Of a DNA stretch of 13,578 bases, positions 1 to 6,956 are shown piece after piece (within the stretch, counting starts at the first letter, position 1; each line of letters starts with the position of its first letter). Both the position numbers and the translations under genes were made by a program. Origin of the DNA: an uncultured Haloferula sp. (lineage in GTDB: Bacteria > Verrucomicrobiota > Verrucomicrobiae > Verrucomicrobiales > Akkermansiaceae); contig CAMPGU010000090.1 in the NCBI GenBank assembly GCA_946885645.1, positions 1 to 13,578 of the forward strand, written 5' to 3'. The notes under the pieces were generated by a model. That model had not been told where the DNA came from, made no database searches, and was given only the letters and a program-made list of their open reading frames with translations.

Positions 1-236
1 GAGTCCGGCGTGCGCAGCTCCTCGATGGCGGCGAAGATCGGGCCCGGCATCATCAGCATGCCCTGCCCGCCGCCGCACAGGGTATCGTCCGTGCGCCGGT
101 GCTTGTCCGTGGACCAATCGCGGATGTTGTGCGCCAGGATCTCCACCAGACCCGCCGCGCGTGCGCGCTGGATGATGGATTCGCTCAGCGGCGCGAGCGC
201 AATTTCGGGGAAAAGGGTGAGGATATCGATGCGCAC
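1..236 (-). CDS. trmD: tRNA (guanine-N1-)-methyltransferase TrmD, N-terminal part (runs off window)
   Basis: TrmD transfers a methyl group from S-adenosylmethionine to G37 of tRNAs, next to the anticodon, and so prevents +1 frameshifting. Only the first 78 codons are in the window; the rest, including most of the knotted SAM site, lies beyond position 1. The visible protein begins VRIDILTLFPEIALAPLSES and continues with the family hallmarks HNIRDW, TDKHRRTDD and CGGGQGM, followed by MMPGPIFAAIEEL. The reading frame opens with GTG at 234-236; no ATG fits the conserved N-terminus. A weak AGGA lies about 13 nt upstream. It follows rsgA on the same strand with an 81-nt gap and no terminator between, so co-transcription is likely. 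The identity is secure; the start is fairly sure. Confidence 0.93.
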   Translation of the reverse strand, partial: MRIDILTLFPEIALAPLSESIIQRARAAGLVEILAHNIRDWSTDKHRRTDDTLCGGGQGMLMMPGPIFAAIEELRTPD

Positions 237-317
237 GACCCCGGAACCGTGTCCTGATGCCCCGGAGCGGACAAGCCCCGAAGAACGCCGCGTGGAAGCC
301 GGCGATCGGGGGGAGGA

Positions 318-1436
318 TTAGTCCCAATCGCCGCGCTCGTCCTTTTCCAATTGGATGCGGTCGTTGAGATTGCGTGCTTTCACGCGGTGGGTCCTTTTCG
401 CCCATCGTTCCACCGTCATCTGCCGCTTCTTGGCCAGATGGCGCAGTTTCTCGATCTCATCGTCCAATTGCAGGAAACTCTCCAAGCGGTGGAGGTCCAG
501 CTTGCCCGCGGCGACCGCGGCGCGGATCGCGCAGCCGGCATCGTTGCCGTGCTTGCAGTCGGCGAAGCGGCACCCCTGCGCCATCGCCTCCACGTCGGCG
601 AAGCTTTCGCGCAGCGTCTGCTCGTCCGTCCACATCTGGATCTCCCGCATGCCGGGATTGTCGATGAGCATCCCGCCGTAGGGCAGGGGGACAAGCTCCC
701 GGGAGGTGGTGGTGTGGCGGCCCTTGCCGGTCACCTCGTTCACCTCGCTGGTCCACTGCCACTCCTCGCCGTAGAGCTGGTTCACCAGCGTCGATTTTCC
801 GACTCCGGAGGAACCTACGATGCACATCGTAATCCCATCCTTCAGGTAGGACTGGAGCAGATTCAGGCCTTCGCCGCTCAGCGCGCTGGTGACATGGACA
901 TCCGCCTCCGGGCAGAGCGCGCGCAGCTCCGCCGCGCAGGCCTCGTTGTGATCCGGAGGAAAGAGGTCGGACTTGTTCACCAGCACGACCGGCTTCGCTC
1001 CGCTGCGGCCGATCAAGGCGAAGTAGCGCTCCATCCGCCGTGGATTGTGATCCGGCCCGGAGTCCGTCACCACGGCCACCACGTCCACATTCGCACCGAT
1101 CACCTGCTCCTCCACGCTCTTGCCCGGCATCTTCCGGGAAAAGCAGGATTTGCGCGGCAGCCGCGCGCGGATCACGTGGTCCTGGTTTTCGCCGCCGAGT
1201 TCCACCGCCACCCAATCGCCAACCGCCGGCAGATCGGCATCCGTCTGCGCCTCATGCCAGACCTTGCCGGAGAGTACCACATCGATCTCCTCCACCTCGT
1301 CCGCCTCCTCGCCGACGAAGGCGCTGTAGTTGATCGTCGTCTCCCGGATCAGGCGCGCGGGCACCCAGCCCTTCGCCCCGTAGGGGGCAAAGGCTTCGGC
1401 AAAAAAGTCGTCCCAACCCAGTTCGGCGAGCGTCAT
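318..1436 (-). CDS. rsgA: Small ribosomal subunit biogenesis GTPase RsgA
   Basis: RsgA (YjeQ/EngC) is a circularly permuted GTPase that binds the decoding region of the nearly finished 30S subunit and helps its late maturation; its GTPase is stimulated by 30S. The 372-aa protein has the permuted order expected: an N-terminal OB-like region (about residues 45-110), G4 NKSD at 154-157, SAL at about 184-186, the P-loop GSSGVGKST at 208-216, then G3 DNPG at 259-262. The C-terminal zinc module is intact (Cys289, Cys294, His296, Cys302). G3 reads DNPG rather than the commoner DTPG or DSPG. The ATG start at 1436 has no Shine-Dalgarno sequence. The next gene downstream is trmD, another translation gene. 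The divergent upstream neighbour is an acyltransferase with no obvious link. Confidence 0.95.
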   Translation of the reverse strand: MTLAELGWDDFFAEAFAPYGAKGWVPARLIRETTINYSAFVGEEADEVEEIDVVLSGKVWHEAQTDADLPAVGDWVAVELGGENQDHVIRARLPRKSCFSRKMPGKSVEEQVIGANVDVVAVVTDSGPDHNPRRMERYFALIGRSGAKPVVLVNKSDLFPPDHNEACAAELRALCPEADVHVTSALSGEGLNLLQSYLKDGITMCIVGSSGVGKSTLVNQLYGEEWQWTSEVNEVTGKGRHTTTSRELVPLPYGGMLIDNPGMREIQMWTDEQTLRESFADVEAMAQGCRFADCKHGNDAGCAIRAAVAAGKLDLHRLESFLQLDDEIEKLRHLAKKRQMTVERWAKRTHRVKARNLNDRIQLEKDERGDWD

Positions 1437-1542
1437 CCGGCGCGGACCCTAGGCCGCGACCTTGCCGCTGTCGATCACCGGTCGAGGGCGTTAGAGCAGG
1501 ATCCGCCGTCTCACAAGGCACCCGTTCCCGGCTTTTTTTCCT

Positions 1543-2637
1543 GTGAAGCCGCCCGGCGGGAAAGCAGGTTCCCGCGTCTTGTCCACCCCGCGAAATACCC
1601 AGATCGACGGCTGGCGCGCCTTTTCCGTATTCGGCGTGATGGGCTTCCATTGGTTCCCGCCCGAGTGGCGCGGAGGCTGGCCGCTGGAGATCGGGCTCTA
1701 TTTTTTCCTGACTCTCACCGGCTTCCTCATCACCCGGGTGCTGCTGAAGGACCGGGCGGCGGGCGAGCAGCTTGGAAAGCCGTGGAAGCGGGACGCCTTC
1801 AGGCATTTCCAGAAGCGCCGGGCCCTGAGGATTCTCATTCCCTGCTACGCCGCCATGCTGTTCGCCTTTGCGGTGGGTGCCGATGACATCCGCGAGCACC
1901 CATGGTTCTACGTCACCCATACGGTGAATTTCCACATCGCCTTCATGCCCGGCTGGCCCTCCGGTACGGCCCATTACTGGACCCTCGCCATCCAGCAGCA
2001 GTTCTACCTGTTCTGGCCGCTGTTGATCTACGGGGTGCCCCGGCGGCTGCTCTTTCCGGCTCTGCTCGTGGCGGTGGCCCTCGCTCCTTTGTCCCGTTGG
2101 GCCATTTTGCATTATTTTCCGGAGGTTCACCACGCCGGGGCGATCAGTACCGCCGCGCTCGATTATTTCGGTGCAGGAGCACTGCTTGCCTTGCTCATGG
2201 AGCGCGGGATGAAAGCGGGCGACCGCCGGCTCTCTCTCGCCGCGGCCATCGCCTTCGTTCCCTACGCGATCCTCTACTACCTCGATGCGTCGGGCCAACC
2301 GGCACCGGGCTTCCGGCACATCCAGCAGACGCTGGTCTCGCTTGTCTTCGCCGGGTTGATCTCCGCGACCCTGGCGGGTCTTCCGGGAATCCTGGGCCGC
2401 CTGCTCGAACACCGGGCGGTGCAGCATTTCGGCCGCCTCAGTTACGGCCTTTACCTCTTCCACACCTCGATGCCGCTCTTTGTCGGGAAGGTTCTTCCCT
2501 GGCTGTGGGAGGCGGGGGTGCCGCTGGCCGTACGCATCCTCGCATGGTTTCTTTTTTCCTGGGGAGCGGCTTGGCTTTGCTGGCGCTATCTGGAGCAGCC
2601 TTTGGATCGATTCCGGCTGCGCAAGCGCGCGGCTTAG
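1543..2637 (+). CDS. Acyltransferase family 3 (AT3) integral membrane protein
   Basis: AT3 proteins move acyl groups (acetyl and others) across or at the inner membrane onto sugars of lipopolysaccharide, exopolysaccharide or other surface molecules. The 364-aa protein is strongly hydrophobic with about ten likely membrane segments. Near the N-terminus it carries the family R-X10-H motif (Arg25 and His36 in [14 protein letters not shown]), then [10 protein letters not shown] at 54-63, a basic [10 protein letters not shown] stretch at 91-100, and [14 protein letters not shown] at 146-159. The last corresponds to the usual WSLAVEEQFYLLWP, so both glutamates are replaced by Gln here. The start is uncertain. 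The GTG at 1543 lacks a ribosome site, whereas a TTG at 1579 has AGG 10 nt upstream and would begin [12 protein letters not shown], a more typical AT3 start. It lies 70 nt before tdh on the same strand. The acceptor molecule cannot be predicted. Confidence 0.88.
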   Translation: MKPPGGKAGSRVLSTPRNTQIDGWRAFSVFGVMGFHWFPPEWRGGWPLEIGLYFFLTLTGFLITRVLLKDRAAGEQLGKPWKRDAFRHFQKRRALRILIPCYAAMLFAFAVGADDIREHPWFYVTHTVNFHIAFMPGWPSGTAHYWTLAIQQQFYLFWPLLIYGVPRRLLFPALLVAVALAPLSRWAILHYFPEVHHAGAISTAALDYFGAGALLALLMERGMKAGDRRLSLAAAIAFVPYAILYYLDASGQPAPGFRHIQQTLVSLVFAGLISATLAGLPGILGRLLEHRAVQHFGRLSYGLYLFHTSMPLFVGKVLPWLWEAGVPLAVRILAWFLFSWGAAWLCWRYLEQPLDRFRLRKRAA

Positions 2638-2679
2638 TCACTTTTCCCAGCGAAAGGATATTTCCCTAGCTCCCCGTTT

Positions 2680-2704
2680 TGCCGCGTGCACCATCACCGC
2701 GGCA
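2680..2704 (+). promoter_or_regulatory. Hairpin ending three bases before the tdh start codon
   Basis: TGCCGCG (2680-2686) and CGCGGCA (2698-2704) are perfect complements separated by an 11-nt loop, and the tdh ATG is at 2708. If tdh is transcribed from upstream, this 7-bp GC-rich stem would occupy the usual ribosome-binding position, where no Shine-Dalgarno sequence is visible. It could damp translation or be incidental. It is not followed by a T tract, so it is not an intrinsic terminator. Confidence 0.35.
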
Positions 2705-2707
2705 TCC

Positions 2708-3736
2708 ATGAAAGCACTCGTCAAAGCCACGGCCGGTCCCGGTCTCGAAATGATGGACGTCCCCATGCCGGAAGTCGGGCCGATGGACGTCCTCATCAAG
2801 ATCAAGAAGACTTCGATCTGCGGCACCGACGTCCACATCTGGAAGTGGGACGCTTGGGCGCAGCGCACGATCCCGGTGCCGATGCACGTGGGGCACGAGT
2901 TCAGCGGCGTGGTGGAAGCGGTCGGTTCCGGCGTGACCGATATCGTCCCCGGCGAGCTCGTCTCGGGGGAAGGCCACATCGTCTGCGGCCGCTGCCGGAA
3001 TTGCCTCGCGGGCCGCCGTCACCTCTGCCCGAACACCCTCGGCGTCGGCGTCAATCGTCCGGGGGCCTTCGCCGAATACCTTTCGATCCCTTATCGCAAT
3101 GTTTACAAGGTGGACCCGGCGATTCCGGAGGATGTGATCTCCTGCTTCGATCCGCTGGGAAATGCGGTCCATACCGCGCTTTCCTGGGACCTCGTCGCGG
3201 AGGACGTGCTTATCACCGGTGCCGGGCCGATCGGATGCATGGCGGCGGCCGTCTGCCGCTTCGCCGGGGCCCGCCATGTCGTCGTGACCGACGTGAACCC
3301 GTGGCGTCTCGAGCTCGCGGCGAAGCTCGGTGCGACCCGCACGGTCAACGTCGCCGAGGAATCCCTGGGCGATGCCATGAAGTCGCTGGGGATGAGGGAA
3401 GGCTTCGATGTGGGCCTGGAGATGTCCGGCCATCCCTCCGGCCTCACCGATATCCTCAACCACACCTCGAACGGCGCGAAGGTTTCCTTGCTCGGCATTT
3501 TCCCGGACAAGGTGGCCATCGATTGGGACAAGGTCATTTTCAAGGGCCTCATCCTGAAAGGCATCTACGGCCGGGAGATGTTCGAGACCTGGTACAAGAT
3601 GAGCAGCATGATCCGCGCGGGTCTCGATATCTCGCCAGTCATCACCCACCGCTTCCCGGTGGCCGACTTCAAGCTCGGCTTCGAAACCATGATGTCCGGG
3701 CAGTCGGGTAAGGTGGTACTGGACTGGACGGCTTAG
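2708..3736 (+). CDS. tdh: L-threonine 3-dehydrogenase
   Basis: This enzyme oxidises L-threonine with NAD+ to 2-amino-3-ketobutyrate in the cytoplasm; the product is normally cleaved by Kbl to glycine and acetyl-CoA. It is a zinc medium-chain dehydrogenase of 342 aa, matching the roughly 341 aa of the E. coli enzyme, with the same numbering of key residues. Catalytic zinc ligands are Cys38, His63 and Glu64. Structural zinc cysteines are 93, 96, 99 and 107. The nucleotide-binding GAGPIG lies at 171-176. Family signatures [44 protein letters not shown] and SGQSGKV are all present. The ATG at 2708 is chosen because the conserved N-terminus MKALVKA begins there; in-frame sequence further upstream has no homology. 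No kbl gene is adjacent in this window, unlike in enterobacteria. Identity is very secure. Confidence 0.97.
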   Translation: MKALVKATAGPGLEMMDVPMPEVGPMDVLIKIKKTSICGTDVHIWKWDAWAQRTIPVPMHVGHEFSGVVEAVGSGVTDIVPGELVSGEGHIVCGRCRNCLAGRRHLCPNTLGVGVNRPGAFAEYLSIPYRNVYKVDPAIPEDVISCFDPLGNAVHTALSWDLVAEDVLITGAGPIGCMAAAVCRFAGARHVVVTDVNPWRLELAAKLGATRTVNVAEESLGDAMKSLGMREGFDVGLEMSGHPSGLTDILNHTSNGAKVSLLGIFPDKVAIDWDKVIFKGLILKGIYGREMFETWYKMSSMIRAGLDISPVITHRFPVADFKLGFETMMSGQSGKVVLDWTA

Positions 3737-3766
3737 GATCCGCGGGGATCGCAACGAAGCACCTCA

Positions 3767-4267
3767 TCACTTGCTCGAGTCGAAGTGCTTTTTGAACTTC
3801 GCCGGGTCGCTCCAGCTTCCCATCGGCAGCTTCAGCTCTCCGAAGATCGCTGCGAGAGCAGGGAAATCCTTCCACTTTGCTGCGGTGTCGGGCTCAGTAC
3901 GGGCGTTCAAGCAATCGAAACAGATCTCGACGAAGGCCACGGGCTTCTTCTCCGCGTCATAAAACACGAAGGCGTTGTGCGGAGAGTAGCACCGCATCAG
4001 CCCGTGCTCAGGATGAACACCGGTGATCGCCGCCTGAAGTCGTTTGAGCTGATCCGGGCTCAGTATCGCTCCATCCGGATTGATGACATCCTTCCTGAGT
4101 TTCATTCCCGCCAGGATCACGTTCTTTCCCTTCTTGTCCGGATCGTCCGGCCAGGCATAGGCGCGAACTTCCGCGAAAGGGAGAGCCGGCCAGTTTTCCG
4201 CCGCAGACACTGCACGCGTCAAAAGCAGGATGGCGAAGATGGCAAATTTCATCCAAGGAGTCTTCAT
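3767..4267 (-). CDS. Small secreted protein of unknown function
   Basis: This 166-aa protein is not recognised as a characterised family. It starts with a classical signal peptide: hydrophobic residues from about 7 to 19, then VSAA, with probable cleavage near Ala22-Ala23. The mature part is about 140 aa and soluble. Its most distinctive part is CYSPHNAFVFYD (Cys93, His97) followed by KPVAFVEICFDC (Cys116, Cys119); the spacing looks like a conserved core that could form a disulfide or bind a metal. I have a recollection of similar CF.PRH..VFYD...V..IEICF.C patterns in hypothetical proteins of other Gram-negatives, but could not check it. Start choice is ATG 4267 or ATG 4252 (Met6); both keep the signal peptide. 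It stands alone: upstream urtA is closed by a terminator, and tdh converges from the other side with 30 nt between the stops. Confidence 0.8.
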   Translation of the reverse strand: MKTPWMKFAIFAILLLTRAVSAAENWPALPFAEVRAYAWPDDPDKKGKNVILAGMKLRKDVINPDGAILSPDQLKRLQAAITGVHPEHGLMRCYSPHNAFVFYDAEKKPVAFVEICFDCLNARTEPDTAAKWKDFPALAAIFGELKLPMGSWSDPAKFKKHFDSSK

Positions 4268-4393
4268 GGGGTGATCAAGCTAGCGGAACTGGGTTGGCAC
4301 GGATTCGTGGTGTCACACTTTAACGGCGCGGGACGACGCACGGATAGTAAAAGCCACGTAAATTAACCGAAGGGCCGTGGCTATCAGGGCACG

Positions 4394-4425
4394 AAAAACC
4401 CCTGCCCGCTTTCGCAGACAGGGGT
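4394..4425 (-). terminator. Strong intrinsic terminator after urtA
   Basis: Read on the minus strand, the sequence forms a 12-bp stem: ACCCCTG pairs with CAGGGGT, then five more pairs including two G-T wobbles, closed by a GAAA tetraloop. It is followed directly by a run of T residues (4398-4394). It starts 29 nt after the urtA stop codon at 4454. This is a textbook Rho-independent terminator and marks the end of the urtA transcript, separating it from the small secreted protein gene downstream. Confidence 0.92.
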
Positions 4426-4453
4426 GTGAGCTCCTGGGGGGAGTAAAAGAGGA

Positions 4454-5725
4454 TCACTTGGCGGCCGAGGCCTTGAACGTGCCCTTCAGGAAGGGTTCGC
4501 CGGCCACGCCCTTGAACTCCTTGAGGATCTTGAACTGGCCGTCCGCGCGAGTCTCGCCGATATAGACGTTCTTGGTCACGTGGTGGTTTTTCTGGCTGGT
4601 CACGGTGCCGCCGGGGCCGTCGAAGGAGATGCCCTTTTCAAGCTCCGCCACGACCTTTTCCACATCGAAGGTGCCGGCCTTTTCGACCGCCAGCTTCCAG
4701 AGATAGACACCGTCGTAGCTCAGCACCATGGGCGAACAGGTCACGCGGCCTTCCTTCACGATCCCGGGGGTATCCGTCTTCGCGACCCATGCCTTGAAGC
4801 CGTCCACGAACTTCTTGTTGGCCGGGGTGCGGATGGATTGGAAGTAGGTCCAGCAACCGAGTTGTCCCACCAGTTGCTTGGCGGGGAGACCGCGGAACTC
4901 GTCCTCGGAGATCGAGAAGCTGACCACCGGGCAGGTCTCCGCGGTGAGGCCGGCAGCGGCATACTCCTTGAAGAACGGCACGTTCGTATCGCCGTTGAGG
5001 GTGTTGATCACGCAGGCGCTGCCACCGGCCGCGAACTGTTTGATCTCGGCGACGATCTGCTGGTAATCGGTGTGGCCGAAGGGGGTGTATTTGCCCGCGG
5101 AGACAATGTCGTCGCCTTCCTTGCGGAAGCCGCCGCCGATGTTGTCGAGCGGCACGCCCTTGCTGAGCAGGTACTCCAGCAGGACAAGGTTCGTGGTCTG
5201 GGGGTAAACGTAATCGGATCCCAGCAGATAGAACTTCTTCTTTCCCTCCGCCAGCATGTAGTCCACCGCGGGAGTCGCCTGCTGGTTCACGGCCTCGGCG
5301 GTGTAGATGATGTTCGGGGACATCTCCTCGCCTTCATACTGCACGGGGTAGAAGAGCAGGCCTTTTTTTTCCTCGAAGACCGGCAGGACCGACTTGCGGC
5401 TGACGGAAGTCCAGCAGCCGAAGGTCACGGCCACCTTGTCCTCTTCCAGGAGCTGCTTGGCTTTTTCGGCGAAGAGCGGCCAGTTGGAGGCACCGTCCAC
5501 GACGACGGGTTCGATCTTCTTGCCGAGCACGCCGCCGGCGGCATTGATCTCGTCGAAAGTGTAGAGGAGCACGTCGCGCAGCGAGGTCTCGCTGATCGCC
5601 ATGGTGCCGCTGAGGGAGTGGAGCACGCCCACCTTCACGGTGTCTTGGGCGGAGGCAAAGGGGGATGCGAACACCGTGGACAGGGCCGCGGTGGCGATCA
5701 GGCGTTGGAAAACGGAACGGTTCAT
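4454..5725 (-). CDS. urtA: Urea ABC transporter substrate-binding protein UrtA
   Basis: UrtA is the periplasmic urea-binding component of the high-affinity UrtABCDE importer (branched-chain amino-acid transporter superfamily). The 423-aa protein begins with a signal peptide ([20 protein letters not shown], cleavage near ASA-Q, residue 26). Family-specific blocks are [17 protein letters not shown] (77-93), [17 protein letters not shown] (102-118) and YPVQYEGEE (126-134), followed by [11 protein letters not shown] and the C-terminal SYDGVYLWK and [12 protein letters not shown]. These separate UrtA from amino-acid binders such as LivK and from the amidase regulator AmiC. The ATG at 5725 is preferred over a TTG four codons upstream; neither has a Shine-Dalgarno sequence. 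The gene follows an outer-membrane barrel gene and ends in a strong terminator. No urtB, C, D or E lies next to it, which is unusual, since these five normally form one operon. Confidence 0.95.
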   Translation of the reverse strand: MNRSVFQRLIATAALSTVFASPFASAQDTVKVGVLHSLSGTMAISETSLRDVLLYTFDEINAAGGVLGKKIEPVVVDGASNWPLFAEKAKQLLEEDKVAVTFGCWTSVSRKSVLPVFEEKKGLLFYPVQYEGEEMSPNIIYTAEAVNQQATPAVDYMLAEGKKKFYLLGSDYVYPQTTNLVLLEYLLSKGVPLDNIGGGFRKEGDDIVSAGKYTPFGHTDYQQIVAEIKQFAAGGSACVINTLNGDTNVPFFKEYAAAGLTAETCPVVSFSISEDEFRGLPAKQLVGQLGCWTYFQSIRTPANKKFVDGFKAWVAKTDTPGIVKEGRVTCSPMVLSYDGVYLWKLAVEKAGTFDVEKVVAELEKGISFDGPGGTVTSQKNHHVTKNVYIGETRADGQFKILKEFKGVAGEPFLKGTFKASAAK

Positions 5726-5785
5726 TGGATGGGACAAGTTTGGGTTAGCTCTAAAAAGTCGGCGTCAGGCCGGTTGCCGGCGGCG

Positions 5786-5819
5786 AAAAGGCCCGTTCTT
5801 GGAGGGGCTCCTTGAACGG
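5786..5819 (-). terminator. Terminator-like hairpin between the barrel protein gene and urtA
   Basis: On the minus strand CCGTTC (5819-5814) pairs with GAACGG (5798-5793). Inside, after an AA/AA mismatch, GGAG pairs with CTCC around a three-base loop. Four T residues follow at 5789-5786, three bases after the stem. It begins about 46 nt after the barrel gene stop. The interrupted stem and short, offset T tract suggest partial termination, so urtA could receive less transcript than the gene before it. Confidence 0.55.
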
Positions 5820-5865
5820 ACCTTCCCGCGGCAACCGATATGATACCAAGGAAAGGGGAGGAGCC

Positions 5866-6708
5866 TCAGAAGGCGCAGCCGATGCCGATGTTGGCGGTCA
5901 GGAAGTCGTTGTCCGGGCGGCCGGCGCGGGTATTTCCCACCACGTCGCTGTCGGTGAGATAGTAGGTGAAGCCGCCATGGAGATTCCATTCGCCGTAGCT
6001 GCTGCCCAGGAATTCGAGCGGCAGGGTGGCGCTCACTCCGAGCGAGCCGTAGCCGATGCCGCTGTCGATGCTGCCGGGGTGGAAGTCGTCATCGACGAAC
6101 CAAGCGACGTTGAGAGGGAAGGCGATTGTCACCGGACCCGCTTCGATCGAGTGGGAAAGCCCCGCCACCACCACGGTGCCGTTGCTGCCGCCGGAAGCAC
6201 CCGGGTCCACGCGGTTGTGGATCACCAGCGAGGGGCTCAGGAACGTATCGTAGGCGAATTTGAGATCGACGATCTGTTCGTTTTCGCTGGCGTAGATCCA
6301 GTTCTGGTAGAGCGCGGTGATGCTGAGATCGCCCCACTTGTAGCCGAGGCCGGCCCACACGTCGATTTCCTGGAGCTTGCCGCCGATTGCGGAAGGCACC
6401 TTGCCATTCACATCCCACCAGGTGCCGAGGATGGCGGAGAAGTTTGCCGGCAGAGCCCAGTTAAGTTCCAGAGAAGGGTTGAAAGTGGGTCCTTCCAAAT
6501 CGTTGCCGTCGCCCCAGACGTCCAGACCGTAGGAGATGAAGTGCGAGTTGTAATCCAGATTGAGGGTGCCGGAGAAGTTGTCCTCCGCTTCGGTCATCGT
6601 CGGAGCGGGAGCCGGAGGTACCGGATCGCCCGCATGGGAGACGGCGGTCCCCAGCAGGGAAGCGAGCAGGGCACTTTTCAAGACAATGGCATTCACAGGT
6701 GTCTTCAT
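5866..6708 (-). CDS. Putative outer-membrane beta-barrel protein (porin-like), candidate urea channel
   Basis: This 280-aa protein has a signal peptide (MKTPVNAIVLKSALLASLLG, cleavage near SHA-G at about residue 26). A short Pro/Ala-rich linker follows, then alternating aromatic and polar beta-strand sequence to the end, such as SGTLNLDYNSHFISYG and ITALYQNWIYASE. The last residue is phenylalanine (IGIGCAF), the classical signal for insertion of outer-membrane barrels. The size fits a barrel of about 12 strands. The start is ATG 6708; sequence further upstream in frame is charged, lacks barrel features and would bury the signal peptide. Its position directly before urtA and after ureD suggests that it passes urea or a small amide through the outer membrane; this is inference from neighbours only. 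A sigma-54-like promoter lies about 50 nt upstream. It may be related to the TorF/Gcw_chp putative porins, but I cannot confirm it. Confidence 0.8.
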   Translation of the reverse strand: MKTPVNAIVLKSALLASLLGTAVSHAGDPVPPAPAPTMTEAEDNFSGTLNLDYNSHFISYGLDVWGDGNDLEGPTFNPSLELNWALPANFSAILGTWWDVNGKVPSAIGGKLQEIDVWAGLGYKWGDLSITALYQNWIYASENEQIVDLKFAYDTFLSPSLVIHNRVDPGASGGSNGTVVVAGLSHSIEAGPVTIAFPLNVAWFVDDDFHPGSIDSGIGYGSLGVSATLPLEFLGSSYGEWNLHGGFTYYLTDSDVVGNTRAGRPDNDFLTANIGIGCAF

Positions 6709-6956
6709 GGTTGTCGGTATGGTTTTTGGCGGGAGGCTTGCCCGCGGGAGCCACCGAGCATTCGCATGGCCAAAGGTTTGCCCTGCCGATGATGTATGAC
6801 AGGAATCCGGCTCCTCCCTAACAAACCGGTCCATGCACCCGGCTCATGGGCCGGAGCAAAGGGTCACCGTCTGACAGGTACGATGCCGAAACAGGCGTAT
6901 TCGGCATTCGAGCTCAAAGGCACATTCCGAGGCTCCGGAGGCTTTCCGGCGCTCCG
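6709..6956 (-). other. Longest intergenic region, between ureD and the barrel protein gene
   Basis: These 248 bases contain no convincing gene. Nearest ureD is an inverted repeat, ATGCCGAA (6883-6890) and TTCGGCAT (6900-6907), with a 9-base loop; no T tract follows on either strand, so it is not a standard terminator. CCGGC (6839-6843) and GCCGG (6850-6854) form a smaller stem, and several CCGG copies surround it. The half nearest the barrel gene holds a sigma-54-like promoter (6757-6772). The guanidine-I riboswitch core, which often controls urea-related genes, was looked for and not found. Confidence 0.5.
6757..6772 (-). promoter_or_regulatory. Sigma-54-like promoter for the barrel protein (and perhaps urtA)
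   Basis: Read on the minus strand the bases are TGGCCATGCGAATGCT. Compared with the sigma-54 consensus TGGCACGNNNNTTGCW, the essential GG (-24) and GC (-12) are present with the exact 10-base spacing, plus the flanking T, C and final T. A start site about 12 nt further on would give a leader of roughly 38 nt before the ATG at 6708. Sigma-54 control is typical of nitrogen-scavenging genes, which suits a urea cluster. A TGCACC half-site (6834-6839), resembling half of an NtrC site, lies upstream. This is a pattern match only. Confidence 0.4.

Noticed and set aside
351..1886. 511-aa open frame on the plus strand
   Set aside because: It is antisense to rsgA and then runs into the acyltransferase in another frame. 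The product is rich in Arg, His and Ala without domain features, which is typical of a shadow in GC-rich DNA.
1252..2463. 403-aa open frame on the minus strand
   Set aside because: It is antisense to the acyltransferase and overlaps the rsgA start. The composition is low in hydrophobic residues and matches no family, while both overlapped genes carry clear motifs.
3737..3750. Small hairpin GATCC-GCGG-GGATC between the convergent tdh and secreted-protein genes
   Set aside because: It has only five base pairs and no T tract on either side, so it is too weak to call a terminator.
5812..6792. 326-aa open frame on the plus strand
   Set aside because: It lies antisense to the barrel protein, which has a signal peptide and a C-terminal Phe. 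The Val/Gly/Glu-rich product shows no recognisable domain.
6709..6834. 42-residue N-terminal extension of the barrel protein
   Set aside because: The extension is charged, places the signal peptide in the middle of the protein and covers the putative promoter; ATG 6708 is the natural start.
6709..6956. Guanidine-I (ykkC) or other known riboswitch before the urea genes
   Set aside because: The conserved core elements were not found by eye on the minus strand; only small CCGG stems are present.
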